Source: Mycobacteroides saopaulense (lineage in GTDB: Bacteria; Actinomycetota; Actinomycetes; Mycobacteriales; Mycobacteriaceae). From it: a DNA stretch of 64,000 bases. Below the pieces are notes generated by a model that made no database searches, was not told where the DNA came from, and saw only the letters and a list, made by a program, of their open reading frames with translations. Shown here piece after piece: positions 1-9,204 of this stretch (position 1 is the first letter of the stretch; every line of letters begins with the position of its first letter). A program made the translations under genes and the position numbers. Location of the stretch: assembly GCF_001456355.1 (NCBI RefSeq), contig NZ_CP010271.1, forward strand, positions 4,154,001 to 4,218,000, written 5' to 3'.

Positions 1-391
1 TGATGACGGTGCGGGCGCGCACCGGCTCCCGGCCCTCGAACTCGACGGTCCACTCCCCCGCGGCCTCGTCGTAGGTGAGCCCGATGACGTTGTGGCCGAA
101 GCGGATATACGGTGCAAGTGCCGACGACTCGACCATCTGGTCGATGTAGCCCAGGATTTCGCCGCTGCCGGAATATGTGTGCGACCACTCGGCATTCGGG
201 GCGAAGCTGTAGGAGTACAGCCGGGAAGGGATGTCGCACGCCGCCCCGGGGTAGGTGTTGTCGCGCCAGGTGCCACCCACCCGGTCGCCGCGCTCGAAGA
301 TCGCGAAGTCGTTGATTCCCTTGCCTTTCAGGCGGATCGCTGCACCGATACCGGCAAACCCGGCACCGATGATGGCTACGGAGATGTTCAT
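1..391 (-). CDS. Baeyer-Villiger-type flavin monooxygenase (N-terminal part, runs off left edge)
   Basis: Only the first about 130 codons are inside the window; the gene continues past position 1. The protein opens with a hydrophobic strand and a GxGxxG dinucleotide-binding motif (GAGFAG, residues 9-14), followed by GDRVGGTW and a YPGAACDIPS segment typical of FAD-dependent class B monooxygenases (Baeyer-Villiger / MymA-like). Such enzymes insert oxygen into ketones using FAD and NADPH. The ATG at 391 lies 12 nt after the stop of the diiron-like gene upstream on the same strand, so the two are probably cotranscribed with the SDR gene. The FxGxxxHxxxW fingerprint would lie outside the window, so the exact subclass is not provable here. 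Confidence 0.85.
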   Translation of the reverse strand, partial: MNISVAIIGAGFAGIGAAIRLKGKGINDFAIFERGDRVGGTWRDNTYPGAACDIPSRLYSYSFAPNAEWSHTYSGSGEILGYIDQMVESSALAPYIRFGHNVIGLTYDEAAGEWTVEFEGREPVRARTVI

Positions 392-402
392 GCTGGCTGC
401 TT

Positions 403-1323
403 TCAGGCGACGGGTTCGTAGGTGAGTTCCTGGGACCAGGTGGGCTTGTTCTCCACCAACCGCATGGGAATCCTGCTGGTCAACTTGACGAGCAGGTCAG
501 CGGTGATGTGGTACTTGGACTTGCGGTTGATCACCTTCATCGCATGCCAGGAGATGACGCGGTAGTTCGGGAGCCGCCGGACCTTCTCGTTGCGCTCGCC
601 GACACTCTTGTACCGTTTCATCGCGCCGTAGAGGCGCTCCTCGTCGACACCCATCGCCACGATGTTGTCGCGCATCTTGTTGAGCAGCGGCACATAGCTC
701 AGCACGCCGATCAGCAGGCTGGGCTTGAGCCAGCCACCGACGAACTCGATGAGCATCTTGCGCATCTTGGCATGGCCGAGGATGTCCATGACCTCGAAAT
801 CCACCGCAAGGTGCCGTGATTCGTCAGAGTTGATCCGCTTGAACGCTTCCTGCGCGATCGGGTCCTTGACCTCGTCGGTGATGAATTTGATGAGCGCACC
901 GTCCAGGGCCACCTCCAGCATCGGGATGACCGTCCCGAGGAAAGACAGCGACATCCCGTCGGAGTATTTGTCAAGCCAGTTGATCACCAGCTGAACATTG
1001 ATGCTCGGGGAAGGGATCTCGTCATTCTCGAGCATCCCCCACCGGCGCATCAAGGCGAGCTCGGCGTTGGCGTGCTTCTGCTCCTCGGCGTGGAAGTGCT
1101 CGTAGATGCTCTTCAGAGTCGGGGTCGGCGCCTTCTTGGCCAGGGCCGCGAATCCGCGTGCCCCGACATTCTCGATCCACATCAGATCCGCGATGAACGG
1201 CTTGAGCTTCGCGTGCAGCTCGGGCTCGATCAGCTCGGCACCGGGCGCTTCCCAGTCGATGTCGGCCAGCGCCCACTGCTTGTCTTTGATCATCTGCAGC
1301 ATGTTGTCGAGATCCATTGCCAT
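403..1323 (-). CDS. Ferritin-like diiron protein (putative oxygenase/hydroxylase)
   Basis: A 306-residue, mostly helical protein. It carries a complete set of ligands for a carboxylate-bridged diiron centre: Glu51, Glu81-x-x-His84, Glu137 and Glu168-x-x-His171, the spacing of ferritin-like oxidases. No signal peptide or obvious membrane segment is seen, so it should be cytoplasmic. AAGGAAAG sits just upstream of the ATG at 1323. It lies between the SDR (upstream) and the Baeyer-Villiger monooxygenase (downstream) on one strand, and a ferredoxin-type reductase starts divergently at 2304. I infer an oxygenase or hydroxylase that could use that reductase; the substrate is unknown. It may also be annotated only as a metal-dependent hydrolase or hypothetical protein. 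Confidence 0.75.
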   Translation of the reverse strand: MAMDLDNMLQMIKDKQWALADIDWEAPGAELIEPELHAKLKPFIADLMWIENVGARGFAALAKKAPTPTLKSIYEHFHAEEQKHANAELALMRRWGMLENDEIPSPSINVQLVINWLDKYSDGMSLSFLGTVIPMLEVALDGALIKFITDEVKDPIAQEAFKRINSDESRHLAVDFEVMDILGHAKMRKMLIEFVGGWLKPSLLIGVLSYVPLLNKMRDNIVAMGVDEERLYGAMKRYKSVGERNEKVRRLPNYRVISWHAMKVINRKSKYHITADLLVKLTSRIPMRLVENKPTWSQELTYEPVA

Positions 1324-1359
1324 GGAATGTCTTTCCTTTCGGTGAGGTAGATACGACGC

Positions 1360-2214
1360 TCAGTCGGCGGGAAGGAGCCGGCCCAGCAGGCCGGCTCCGC
1401 GGGTATAGGGGGTCGGAAAATGCCGCTTGAGATGCCAGATGACATTCGCGTCGAACTGCGGCAACACATAGAGACGGCCGCGATCGTGCGCGTCGAGGGT
1501 CCGGACAGCGACCTTCTCCGGCGAGAAGCCGGTGAGCTCGATGATCCGGTCCAAGAGCCCCGATGCGCCGACCTCCACCCCCGTGAGTCGGCCGTCCTTG
1601 AAGATGTTCGTCTTGACAACGGTGGGGCACAGCACGGTCACGTTGATGCCGGTGCCACTCAGCTCGGCGGCGAGCGTCTCCGACAGCGACATCACCCCAG
1701 CCTTCGAGACGTTGTACGAGGCCATCGAGGGGCCTGCCGCGAACCCGGCCGCCGAGGCGACGTTGATGATCCCGCCACGCCCGGCGCCACGGAGCAAGGG
1801 CGTGAACAGCTCGCATCCATGGATGACGCCCCACAGGTTGATGCCCAGCGCCCAGTTCCAATCGTCCAGGCCGATCTCACCGACCGGCTTGCCGCCGATG
1901 CCGACGCCCGCGTTGTTGATCACCAGAGTGGGCGGCCCGGAGAAGAAGTCCTGCGCCTCGAGCACCAGTGCCTCGACCTGACTCCGCGACGCGACATCGC
2001 AGGTCACGGCGCGTGCACAGCCCGCAGAAAGCCGGTTGATCTCGGCAACGGTCTCCGCGGCCCGCTCGGCGTTGATGTCCGCGCACAAGACGAGGCCCCC
2101 GCGGCGAGCCAGTTCGACGGCGAACGCACGCCCGATACCACTGCCCGCGCCGGTGACCACGGCTTTTGCTTTCACCGAGATCGGTGGGCGTCGGAAGACG
2201 TCAAGGAGCCCCAT
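1360..2214 (-). CDS. Short-chain dehydrogenase/reductase (SDR)
   Basis: Classical SDR of about 284 residues with the Rossmann motif GAGSGIG near the N-terminus, NNAG in the middle and a YNVSK catalytic Tyr-Lys pair. It would oxidise an alcohol to a ketone or the reverse with NAD(P). An earlier in-frame ATG at 2244 lies inside the 13-bp inverted repeat at 2233-2262, so I prefer the ATG at 2214 (MGLLDVF). No strong ribosome-binding site precedes either. It is first in a probable operon with the diiron protein and the Baeyer-Villiger monooxygenase. This resembles the SadH-like SDR plus MymA-like monooxygenase pairing of M. tuberculosis, but the gene order differs. Confidence 0.85.
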   Translation of the reverse strand: MGLLDVFRRPPISVKAKAVVTGAGSGIGRAFAVELARRGGLVLCADINAERAAETVAEINRLSAGCARAVTCDVASRSQVEALVLEAQDFFSGPPTLVINNAGVGIGGKPVGEIGLDDWNWALGINLWGVIHGCELFTPLLRGAGRGGIINVASAAGFAAGPSMASYNVSKAGVMSLSETLAAELSGTGINVTVLCPTVVKTNIFKDGRLTGVEVGASGLLDRIIELTGFSPEKVAVRTLDAHDRGRLYVLPQFDANVIWHLKRHFPTPYTRGAGLLGRLLPAD

Positions 2215-2232
2215 GACGAAATAGGACAACAG

Positions 2233-2262
2233 CAACTGTGCCATTTGTCAATGGCACAGTTG
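2233..2262. promoter_or_regulatory. Perfect 13-bp inverted repeat, candidate divergent operator
   Basis: CAACTGTGCCATT, a TGTC spacer, then AATGGCACAGTTG: both arms are perfectly complementary. It lies between the divergent SDR (start 2214) and ferredoxin reductase (start 2304) genes. The size and symmetry fit a TetR-family dimer site controlling both directions. No matching regulator gene is immediately adjacent; the nearest, IclR, is at 8446. Confidence 0.75.
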
Positions 2263-2303
2263 ATGATGACAATGAGGTGTTCACCACTCCGGAAGGAACG
2301 CGT

Positions 2304-3365
2304 ATGCCGACGCAGGCCGCCAGCGCCCCCAGTGCCTACGCATTGGAAGTGCTCGACGTCATCACCGAGACTCCCGATGCGGTATCGATCGTGTTCGCAC
2401 CCCCGCCGGATGCCCGGGCGGACTTCGCCTACAAGCCCGGGCAGTTTCTGACCCTGCGCGTGCCGGCCGGCGCGGATGCCGAGGCTGTGTCACGGTGCTA
2501 CTCGCTCTCCAGCGCACCGGATATCGACGAGCACCTCAAGGTCACCGTCAAACGCACCACCGGAGGCCAAGCCTCGAACTGGCTCTGCGATAACGCACAC
2601 GCTGGCATGGTGCTCGAATCATTGCGCCCCGCCGGAACATTCACAATGCGTGACGGCGCGGCGATTCCCTTGTTCGTCGCGGCCGGCAGTGGAATCACGC
2701 CGATCATGTCCATGATCCGCACGGTGCTCTCCACCGCCGCGCAGGATGCCGTCCTCGTCTACGCCAACCGGGATCGCGATTCGGTGATCTTCGATGCCGA
2801 GCTGGCGGCGTTGCAGTCAGCGCACGGGAGCCGGCTGACCGTCGTGCACTGGATCGAGGCCGAGGTGGGGGTGCCCACCGCTGACGGTCTGCGCGCACTC
2901 CTGCCCTCCCCCGGTACCGGAACAGTTGCATATCTCTGCGGCCCAGCCGCTTTCATGGATGTGGCGTCGGTCGCGCTCGGTGATATCGGCCTGGCACGCG
3001 AGGACATCCACCGCGAGGTCTTCGTGTCGCTGAGCGCCGATGCGTTCGCCGCCGCGCCCGCATCCGTGGACGACCCAATCGATTCGGACGCGGTGAGCGC
3101 CACCGTGGAGATCGACGGCGACACCCACCAGATCTGCTGGCCGAGATCGCAGATCCTTTTGGATGTCCTTCTGGGACTGGGCATCGATGCGCCCTACGTA
3201 TGCCGCGAAGGCAATTGCGGTGGCTGCTCCTACACCCTGCGCGACGGTGAGGTGACGATGCAGGTCAACGACATTCTCGACGACCACGAGCTGCGCCACG
3301 GCGTGCGGCTGGCGTGCCAGTCCCTGCCTCAGACGGGCAAACTCACCATCGCCTTCGACCGCTAG
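2304..3365 (+). CDS. Ferredoxin-NAD(P)H reductase with C-terminal [2Fe-2S] domain (KshB-like)
   Basis: A 353-residue electron-transfer protein. The order is an FAD domain with RCYSLSS (about 64-70), an NAD(P) domain with GSGITP (about 128-133), and a C-terminal plant-type [2Fe-2S] ferredoxin domain with Cys300, Cys305, Cys308 and Cys338. This is the layout of KshB/PaaE-type reductases that feed mono- or dioxygenases. GGAAGGAACG precedes the ATG at 2304. A GTG further upstream (2238) is in frame but falls inside the operator, so it is rejected. It is divergent from the SDR-diiron-monooxygenase operon, so I infer it supplies electrons to the diiron protein. Confidence 0.9.
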   Translation: MPTQAASAPSAYALEVLDVITETPDAVSIVFAPPPDARADFAYKPGQFLTLRVPAGADAEAVSRCYSLSSAPDIDEHLKVTVKRTTGGQASNWLCDNAHAGMVLESLRPAGTFTMRDGAAIPLFVAAGSGITPIMSMIRTVLSTAAQDAVLVYANRDRDSVIFDAELAALQSAHGSRLTVVHWIEAEVGVPTADGLRALLPSPGTGTVAYLCGPAAFMDVASVALGDIGLAREDIHREVFVSLSADAFAAAPASVDDPIDSDAVSATVEIDGDTHQICWPRSQILLDVLLGLGIDAPYVCREGNCGGCSYTLRDGEVTMQVNDILDDHELRHGVRLACQSLPQTGKLTIAFDR

Positions 3366-3371
3366 GCCCCA

Positions 3372-5255
3372 CTACCAGTGGTGGCCGCGCCCCCGATCGC
3401 GGTACCACTCAACAAGATCAGGATGGTCGATCGACCGCGGATCCAGGGACACATCGGTGCGACCGGCCAGCACGCCGCAGATGGGGACCTCGAGCTTCTT
3501 GCCGGTTCGGGTGTGTGGGATTCCGGGTGCCTCGATCACTTCGTCGGGCACGTGCCGGGGTGAGAGTCGCGCGCGAATCTCCCCGGCGATTCGGGCACCC
3601 AGGTCGGCGTCGAAGGTGTGACCCGGTGCCATGGTGACGAACAGCGGCATCCAATAGGCCCCGTCGGGACCGTCGACGCCCAAGACGAATCCCTCGGCGA
3701 TCTCGTCCATCGACTCCACCACCTCGTAGATGTCCGCCGAGCCCATCCGGATTCCATTACGGTTCAAGGTCGCATCGCTGCGGCCGTGGATGATCAGCGA
3801 CCCACGTTCGGTGACGGTGACCCAATCGCCGTGGCGCCAGACTCCCTCTGCACGACCATCTGCCCATTCATGCTCGAAATAGGCAGCCCGATAACGCGAT
3901 CCATCGAGATCGTCCCAGAATCGGATCGGCATGCACGGCATGGGTTTCAGGATCACCATCTCGCCCACCTCTCCGATGAGTGCGCGGCGATCGGGCGACC
4001 AGCTCTGCAGGTCCACACCCAGATAGCGGGCGGGCAATTCACCGGGGTACGCAGGAACTCCCGGAGTGCCACCGGCGAAGGCGGTACAGACGTCGGTGCC
4101 GCCCGACAGTGAGGACACCACCGCCCCGACATGTGTACCCACCCATTCGAACAGATCGGCAGACAAGGGAGATCCGCTGCTACCCAACGTTGTCAGCCTG
4201 CTCAGGTCATGTTCGGCAGCCGGTTCCAGCCTTGCCTTCTTGGCGGCTTGCAGATGCCCGGGGCTGGTGCCGAAATAGCTCACCTTCTCCGATTCCAGCA
4301 GTGCCCACAGCCGATCCGCATTGGGGTACAAGGGATGTCCGCTGTAGCAGACCACGGTGGCGCCGACCAGCAGCCCGCTCAGCCGAAAGTTCCACATCAT
4401 CCACGACAACGCGGTCTGCCAGAAGAACACGTCACCCGGCCCCAGGTCACAGTGCAGCCCGACACCCTTGAGGTGCTCCAGCAGCATGCCGCCGTGGCCG
4501 TGCACGATGCCCTTGGGTTTGCCTGTCGTACCCGAGCTGAACAGCACCCAGATCGGATGATCGAAGGGCACCATCTCGATGGCGGGGTCTTCTCTGCCGG
4601 CGGGTAATTCGACCAGCAACGCGGGGTTTCCGGGCAGCAGACCATGCAACTCGGCGGTGTCGGCGGTCTTGTCCACCCAGCGACCGTTGTACCGATACCC
4701 GGGGCAGGAGATGAGCACCTTGGGGTTGAGCTGACCCAACCGGGCGGCCGCTCCCTCGGGGGCATAGTCCTGGCCGCATCCCGACCAGATGGCGCCCACG
4801 GAGGCGGTGGCCAGGAAGGCCACCATCGCGTCGGGCACGTCCGGCAGGTACGCGACCACGCAGTCACCGCGACCGACCCCGAGACGACGCAGCTCCGCAG
4901 CCACCGCCGCGATCCGACCCGGAAGTTCACGCCAGGTGATCTCGGTGCGCTTCCCCTCCTCGTCGACGCCCACGATGGCGGCACCGTCTTGATGTGCGTG
5001 ACGCAGGACGGGGCTGACGTAGTTGAGCTCTGTGCCCGGAAACCATTGCGCTCCAGGCATCACCGGGTTGACCAGTACTCCCGTGTCACCGTCGCGCAGG
5101 CCTCGACCGGGAACCTCGAAAAACTCCCAGAGCGCGCGCCAGAACTGGGGAACAGCGTCGACGGACCAGCGCCACATGTCCGTATAGCCGTCCGGCGAGA
5201 GCGCATGGCGCTGCGATACATGGTCGACGAATCGCTCGTAGGTGCTATTTCCCAT
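3372..5255 (-). CDS. Acetoacetyl-CoA synthetase (AMP-forming)
   Basis: A 627-residue adenylate-forming enzyme. It has the P-loop-like motif [14 protein letters not shown] and the long N-terminal region of acetoacetyl-CoA synthetases ([12 protein letters not shown] near the start, GTELNYV further on), with a C-terminal TGKKLEVP loop carrying the catalytic lysine. It would convert acetoacetate, CoA and ATP to acetoacetyl-CoA. The ATG at 5255 overlaps the end of the upstream acyl-CoA ligase gene by 11 nt, which indicates an operon; an alternative ATG lies 27 nt further upstream. Its 3' end nearly abuts the convergent reductase gene. Confidence 0.9.
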   Translation of the reverse strand: MGNSTYERFVDHVSQRHALSPDGYTDMWRWSVDAVPQFWRALWEFFEVPGRGLRDGDTGVLVNPVMPGAQWFPGTELNYVSPVLRHAHQDGAAIVGVDEEGKRTEITWRELPGRIAAVAAELRRLGVGRGDCVVAYLPDVPDAMVAFLATASVGAIWSGCGQDYAPEGAAARLGQLNPKVLISCPGYRYNGRWVDKTADTAELHGLLPGNPALLVELPAGREDPAIEMVPFDHPIWVLFSSGTTGKPKGIVHGHGGMLLEHLKGVGLHCDLGPGDVFFWQTALSWMMWNFRLSGLLVGATVVCYSGHPLYPNADRLWALLESEKVSYFGTSPGHLQAAKKARLEPAAEHDLSRLTTLGSSGSPLSADLFEWVGTHVGAVVSSLSGGTDVCTAFAGGTPGVPAYPGELPARYLGVDLQSWSPDRRALIGEVGEMVILKPMPCMPIRFWDDLDGSRYRAAYFEHEWADGRAEGVWRHGDWVTVTERGSLIIHGRSDATLNRNGIRMGSADIYEVVESMDEIAEGFVLGVDGPDGAYWMPLFVTMAPGHTFDADLGARIAGEIRARLSPRHVPDEVIEAPGIPHTRTGKKLEVPICGVLAGRTDVSLDPRSIDHPDLVEWYRDRGRGHHW

Positions 5256-6885
5256 GCGACTGTCCCGGCTCCCGCAGTCCAAGCAGTTCCATGGCTTGCG
5301 CGCGCATGTCTACCTTGCGCACCTTGCCCGTCACGGTCATCGGAAAGCTCTCGACCACGTGGACGTAACGCGGAATCTTGTAGTGGGCAAGGCGGCCGGA
5401 GGCGAAGGCGCGGACGGCGGCCACATCGAGGGCCACTCGGTCCGCCCTCATCCGGACCCACGCGCACAGCTCCTCGCCGTACTTCTCATCGGGCACCCCG
5501 ACCACCTGGACGTCCTCGATGTCGGGATGGGTGAGCAGGAATTCCTCGATCTCACGCGGGTAGATGTTCTCGCCGCCGCGAATCACCATGTCCTTGATGC
5601 GCCCGATAATCGCGCAGTAGCCGTCTTCACGCATCACGGCAAGATCCCCGGTGTGCATCCACCCCTCGGCATCAAGCACCTCACGGGTGTGATCCTCGTC
5701 GTTCCAGTAGCCGAGCATCACCGAGTAGCCGCGCGTGCACAGCTCTCCAGAATGTCCACGTTCCACCGCTTCTCCCGAGCCCGGATCCACGATCTTGACC
5801 TCGATGTGCGGGTGGACCCTGCCGACGGTCGTGGTGCGACGATCCAGGTCGTCGTCGAAGAGCGTCTGACAAGAGACCGGTGAGGTCTCTGTCATGCCAT
5901 ACGCGATCGCGACTCCCGTCATGTGCATGTCGTCGATGCACCGCTTCATCACCTCCACCGGGCACACCGATCCCGCCATGATTCCCGTGCGCAGCGACGA
6001 CAGGTCGCGCCGCGCGAAATCGGGGTCCGCGAGCATGGCGATGAACATGGTGGGCACCCCGTAGACCCCCACGCAACGCTCATGCTCGATCGCCTCCAGC
6101 GTGCGCACGGGATCGAACCCCGGCGCCGGTACCACGATGGTGGCGCCGTGCGTCGTACATCCGAGATTGCCCATCACCATTCCGAAGCAGTGATAGAAGG
6201 GCACCGGAAGACACAGCCGGTCACCGGCTTCGAGGTGGATCGACTCCGTCACGAAGTAGCCGTTGTTGAGCACGTTGCGGTGTGACAGCGTCGCAGCCTT
6301 CGGATAACCCGTTGTCCCCGAGGTGTATTGGATATTGATGGGGTCGGTGTTCGACAGCTGCGACATCCGCTCGCGCAACGCGACCTCGGTAACCTGCTGG
6401 GCTCCCGCCACCAACTCGTCCCAGTCGGCGGTACCGATGAACACCACGTGCCGCAGTGCGGGGACCTCCGGCCGTACCAGGTCCACCATCGCCACGTAGT
6501 CGGAGGACTTGAACGCCGTGGCACAGATCAGCGTGCTGACTCCCGAGTGATTGAGCGCATAGGCCAGCTCGTGCGTGCGGTACGCCGGATTGATGTTGAC
6601 CAGTATCGCGCCGATCTTCGCGGTGGCGTACTGCACCAGAACCCATTCGGCACAGTTCGGCGCCCAGATCCCGACCCGATCGCCCGCCGCGATCCCCCGC
6701 GACATGAGACCGCGCGCAACGCGATTGACCTCGGCGTCGAGCTCGCGGTAGGTCCACCTGCGGCCGCCCGCGACATCCACGAGGGCATCGACATCGGGAT
6801 GGGTGCGGGCCACGCGCTCGAAGTTCTCCCCGATCGTCTCCTCGATGATCGGGGAGACCGTCGGCCCGGCGTCATAAGACTTCAT
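5245..6885 (-). CDS. Fatty acyl-CoA ligase, AMP-binding (FadD family)
   Basis: A 546-residue AMP-dependent synthetase. It shows [16 protein letters not shown], the YGMTETSP motif, HTGDLAVM, and the C-terminal catalytic-lysine motif TGKVRK. It should activate a carboxylic acid, probably a medium-chain fatty acid, as the CoA ester. The start is taken at the ATG at 6885 (MKSYDAG), preceded by GTGAAAGCGAG; an in-frame ATG 30 nt upstream is possible. It overlaps the acetoacetyl-CoA synthetase downstream and follows the CitE-MaoC pair with a 90-nt gap, so the four genes may form one catabolic operon. Confidence 0.9.
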   Translation of the reverse strand: MKSYDAGPTVSPIIEETIGENFERVARTHPDVDALVDVAGGRRWTYRELDAEVNRVARGLMSRGIAAGDRVGIWAPNCAEWVLVQYATAKIGAILVNINPAYRTHELAYALNHSGVSTLICATAFKSSDYVAMVDLVRPEVPALRHVVFIGTADWDELVAGAQQVTEVALRERMSQLSNTDPINIQYTSGTTGYPKAATLSHRNVLNNGYFVTESIHLEAGDRLCLPVPFYHCFGMVMGNLGCTTHGATIVVPAPGFDPVRTLEAIEHERCVGVYGVPTMFIAMLADPDFARRDLSSLRTGIMAGSVCPVEVMKRCIDDMHMTGVAIAYGMTETSPVSCQTLFDDDLDRRTTTVGRVHPHIEVKIVDPGSGEAVERGHSGELCTRGYSVMLGYWNDEDHTREVLDAEGWMHTGDLAVMREDGYCAIIGRIKDMVIRGGENIYPREIEEFLLTHPDIEDVQVVGVPDEKYGEELCAWVRMRADRVALDVAAVRAFASGRLAHYKIPRYVHVVESFPMTVTGKVRKVDMRAQAMELLGLREPGQSHGK

Positions 6886-6975
6886 CGTCTCGCTTTCACC
6901 ACGTACACCGAACACGAATGTATCGACTCGTCCGGTCCGGCACCCGGATTCCGGTCCGTTGTAACCGAACGTTTC

Positions 6976-7803
6976 TCATCCGCTCTGCCCGTCGGGCATG
7001 ACGCTCAATTGGACGATCCGCTCAGCGCGCCGGAGCACGGGCGCGTCAATCATCGCCCCTTCGAACTGGAAGGCGCCACGTTCCTGCCCGGCCTGCTCAA
7101 GCACCCCGTGTGCCCACCGCAGCTGCTGCGGGGTCGGGCGGTATGACGCGCGAATGACGTTCACCTGGGTGGGATGGATGGCCACCTTGGCATCGAACCC
7201 GACGGCCACCGCATCGTCTGCCTCCGCACGCAGTCCATCGAGATCCTCGATATCCAGGTACACCGAGTCCAGCGCCGACCGGCCGAATGCCTTTGCCGCC
7301 AGCAGTGTTTGAGACCGCACGTGCTGTGCCACATCGCGATAGCCGCCGTCGGGCCACCGGTTCGCGGTACCCCACATGGCGGCGAACAGATCTTCGGCAC
7401 CCCACATCGCCGCCACGACGTTATCGGGCCGCACCAGCTCCACGACGTTGAGCGCTCCCAGCGGGGTTTCCACGAGCACCACCACGTCCAGCGGCGTCAG
7501 TGCCGCGACCTGATCCGCATGCTCGCTCTTGGCCAACATCACGGTGGTGTACCCGGTCCGCGCCAACGCTTCCACATCGAGCGCGTGATCAGCGGTGCAG
7601 GCGGGGCTGAGACGAACCACCGTGCGCGCGGGATCGAGCGGGGTGCTGACGAGCGCCTCGCGGGCGGCGGGGCGATCGGTGGCGGCGACACCGTCCTCGA
7701 GGTCCAGGATCACCACATCGGCTGCCGCGGCAGCCTTTCCGAAACGCTCGGGGCGATCTGCCGGACAGAACAGCCAACCGGGCCCGGCGGTCAGCGGCGT
7801 CAT
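6976..7803 (-). CDS. CitE-like CoA-ester lyase (HpcH/HpaI aldolase family)
   Basis: A 275-residue TIM-barrel lyase. FCPADRPERFGKAA at the N-terminus, DLEDGV, VETPLGALNV with the metal-ligand glutamate, and WGAEDLFAAMWG mark the CitE/malyl-CoA lyase family. These enzymes cleave or form malyl-, citramalyl- or methylmalyl-CoA type esters. The start overlaps the stop of the upstream MaoC gene by 4 nt (ATGA), so the two are translationally coupled. A citE-maoC pair also occurs in the M. tuberculosis Rv2498c-Rv2499c region. The substrate here is not determined. Confidence 0.85.
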   Translation of the reverse strand: MTPLTAGPGWLFCPADRPERFGKAAAAADVVILDLEDGVAATDRPAAREALVSTPLDPARTVVRLSPACTADHALDVEALARTGYTTVMLAKSEHADQVAALTPLDVVVLVETPLGALNVVELVRPDNVVAAMWGAEDLFAAMWGTANRWPDGGYRDVAQHVRSQTLLAAKAFGRSALDSVYLDIEDLDGLRAEADDAVAVGFDAKVAIHPTQVNVIRASYRPTPQQLRWAHGVLEQAGQERGAFQFEGAMIDAPVLRRAERIVQLSVMPDGQSG

Positions 7804-8291
7804 GACAGCGACCCGTTGGGCCGCTTGCGCACCAAGGTTTTCCGTGACGCTGTGGCCACTACATCGCCGTGCTGATTCCTGCCGGTGTGCGCGAAGGTGA
7901 CAATGCCTTCTCCGGGGCGGCTCTTGGATTCGCGCTTATCGAGCACCTCGGACTCCGCGTAGAGGGTGTCACCGTGGAACAGCGGCTTGGGAAAGGCGAT
8001 TTCGGCGAATCCCAGATTCCCGACGATGGTGCCCTGGGTCAATTGCGCCACCGACAACCCGACGAGCGTCGACAGGGTGAACATCGAATTCACCAGGCGC
8101 TGGTTGAACGGCGGGAGCGCATCGGAGAACGCCGCGTCCAGATGTAAGGCCTGGGTGTTCATGGTCAAGGTGGTGAACAGGACGTTGTCGGCCTCGGTGA
8201 TCGTCCGGCCGGGCCGGTGCAGATACCGCACCTCGGTCTCGAACTCCTCGAACCACAGACCGCGCTGCTCGACGATCCGCTTGCCGCTCAC
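7800..8291 (-). CDS. MaoC-like hotdog dehydratase
   Basis: A roughly 163-residue single-hotdog protein. Conserved pieces include the LHRPGRTITEADN start, FPKPLFHGDTLYAE and a TGRNQHGDVV strand. It would hydrate or dehydrate an acyl-CoA ester. I choose the GTG at 8291 because an excellent Shine-Dalgarno (GGAGGTGA) sits 5 nt upstream; the ATG at 8303 would include that site in the coding sequence, and a further in-frame start at 8420 gives an atypical N-terminus. It overlaps citE by 4 nt and is divergent from the IclR regulator. Confidence 0.8.
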   Translation of the reverse strand: MSGKRIVEQRGLWFEEFETEVRYLHRPGRTITEADNVLFTTLTMNTQALHLDAAFSDALPPFNQRLVNSMFTLSTLVGLSVAQLTQGTIVGNLGFAEIAFPKPLFHGDTLYAESEVLDKRESKSRPGEGIVTFAHTGRNQHGDVVATASRKTLVRKRPNGSLS

Positions 8292-8413
8292 AATCACCTC
8301 CATACCAGGCCTGGCGTCCACTTGCCGGCGCACCGACACCATGGCTGAAAGCGATGTTGCACGGCAAGGATGCTGTACAAACCTCTCGCCGGGTGAACAA
8401 CATGCGAGCCAAA

Positions 8414-8430
8414 CGTCCATTCAGTGGACG
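8414..8430. promoter_or_regulatory. Inverted repeat upstream of iclR-type gene, candidate operator
   Basis: CGTCCA, five bases, TGGACG: a perfect 6-bp inverted repeat 15 nt before the IclR start and about 120 nt before the divergent MaoC start. Its position and size fit an IclR-family autoregulatory site controlling both directions. Confidence 0.5.
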
Positions 8431-8445
8431 CGTACTCTGAGCCGG

Positions 8446-9204
8446 GTGAGCGAGGCGCCGAGCGTGGTACATCGCACCGCGGCGCTGTTGCGCGCGGTCT
8501 CGGCCGACACCGGCACCGGCGTCAGTACCACCGAACTCGCCCGCCGCACCGACATCCCGCGAGCCACCGCGCACCGCCTGTTGGAATCACTGGCCGGCGA
8601 GGGGCTGGTGGAACGCGATGCCCGCTCCGGTCAATGGTTCCTGGGTCCAGAGATCTATGTACTCGGTGCCGCGTCTGCCCCTCGGTACAACATCACCGAG
8701 AAGGCGTCCGCCGATGTGGCGGCGCTGGCTCGGGAGACCGGTGAAAGCGCGTTCTTCTCACTGCGCCGTGGCGATCACACGGTGGTACTGCTGGGTGAGG
8801 ACGGCGACTTTCCGATCCGCTCGCATGTGCTCTTCGAGGGCGCACGCTTTCCACTCGGGGTCGTCTCCTCCGGAATGGCAGTGCTGGCCCACCTGCCCGA
8901 TGAGGCGATTCACGCATACCTGGACAGGGCCGACCTGTCATCGGAGTGGGGCAAGGGCTTTCGGACCGAGGCCGTGTGGGAGCGCATCGGTGCCACCCGG
9001 CAGACCGGCTGGGCCGTCAATCCCGGCCAGGTGGTCGAGGGTTCCTGGGGCATGGCCGCCGCGGTGTTCGACGCCAACCACAGTCCCATCGGCGCACTCA
9101 CCCTCACCGGGATCGAATCCAGGTTCAACGCCGAACGCCAGCCCGTCCTGGGGCAACTGCTCCTACGCCACGCGCACCGGCTCAGCCGCACCGTGCATCG
9201 TTAG
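8446..9204 (+). CDS. IclR-family transcriptional regulator
   Basis: A 252-residue regulator. The N-terminal winged helix (ELARRTDIPRATAHRLLESL, about residues 28-47) is followed by the IclR effector domain with the GVVSSGMAVLAHLP segment. The GTG at 8446 gives a normal IclR length; longer in-frame starts run into the divergent gene. It probably controls the MaoC-CitE-FadD-acetoacetyl-CoA synthetase operon that diverges from it. It overlaps the convergent lysG gene by 4 nt. Confidence 0.9.
   Translation: MSEAPSVVHRTAALLRAVSADTGTGVSTTELARRTDIPRATAHRLLESLAGEGLVERDARSGQWFLGPEIYVLGAASAPRYNITEKASADVAALARETGESAFFSLRRGDHTVVLLGEDGDFPIRSHVLFEGARFPLGVVSSGMAVLAHLPDEAIHAYLDRADLSSEWGKGFRTEAVWERIGATRQTGWAVNPGQVVEGSWGMAAAVFDANHSPIGALTLTGIESRFNAERQPVLGQLLLRHAHRLSRTVHR

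Noticed and set aside
1022..1861. Long open frame on the minus strand overlapping the diiron and SDR genes
   Set aside because: Arg/His/Gly-rich shadow translation of two well-supported genes; typical of GC-rich DNA.
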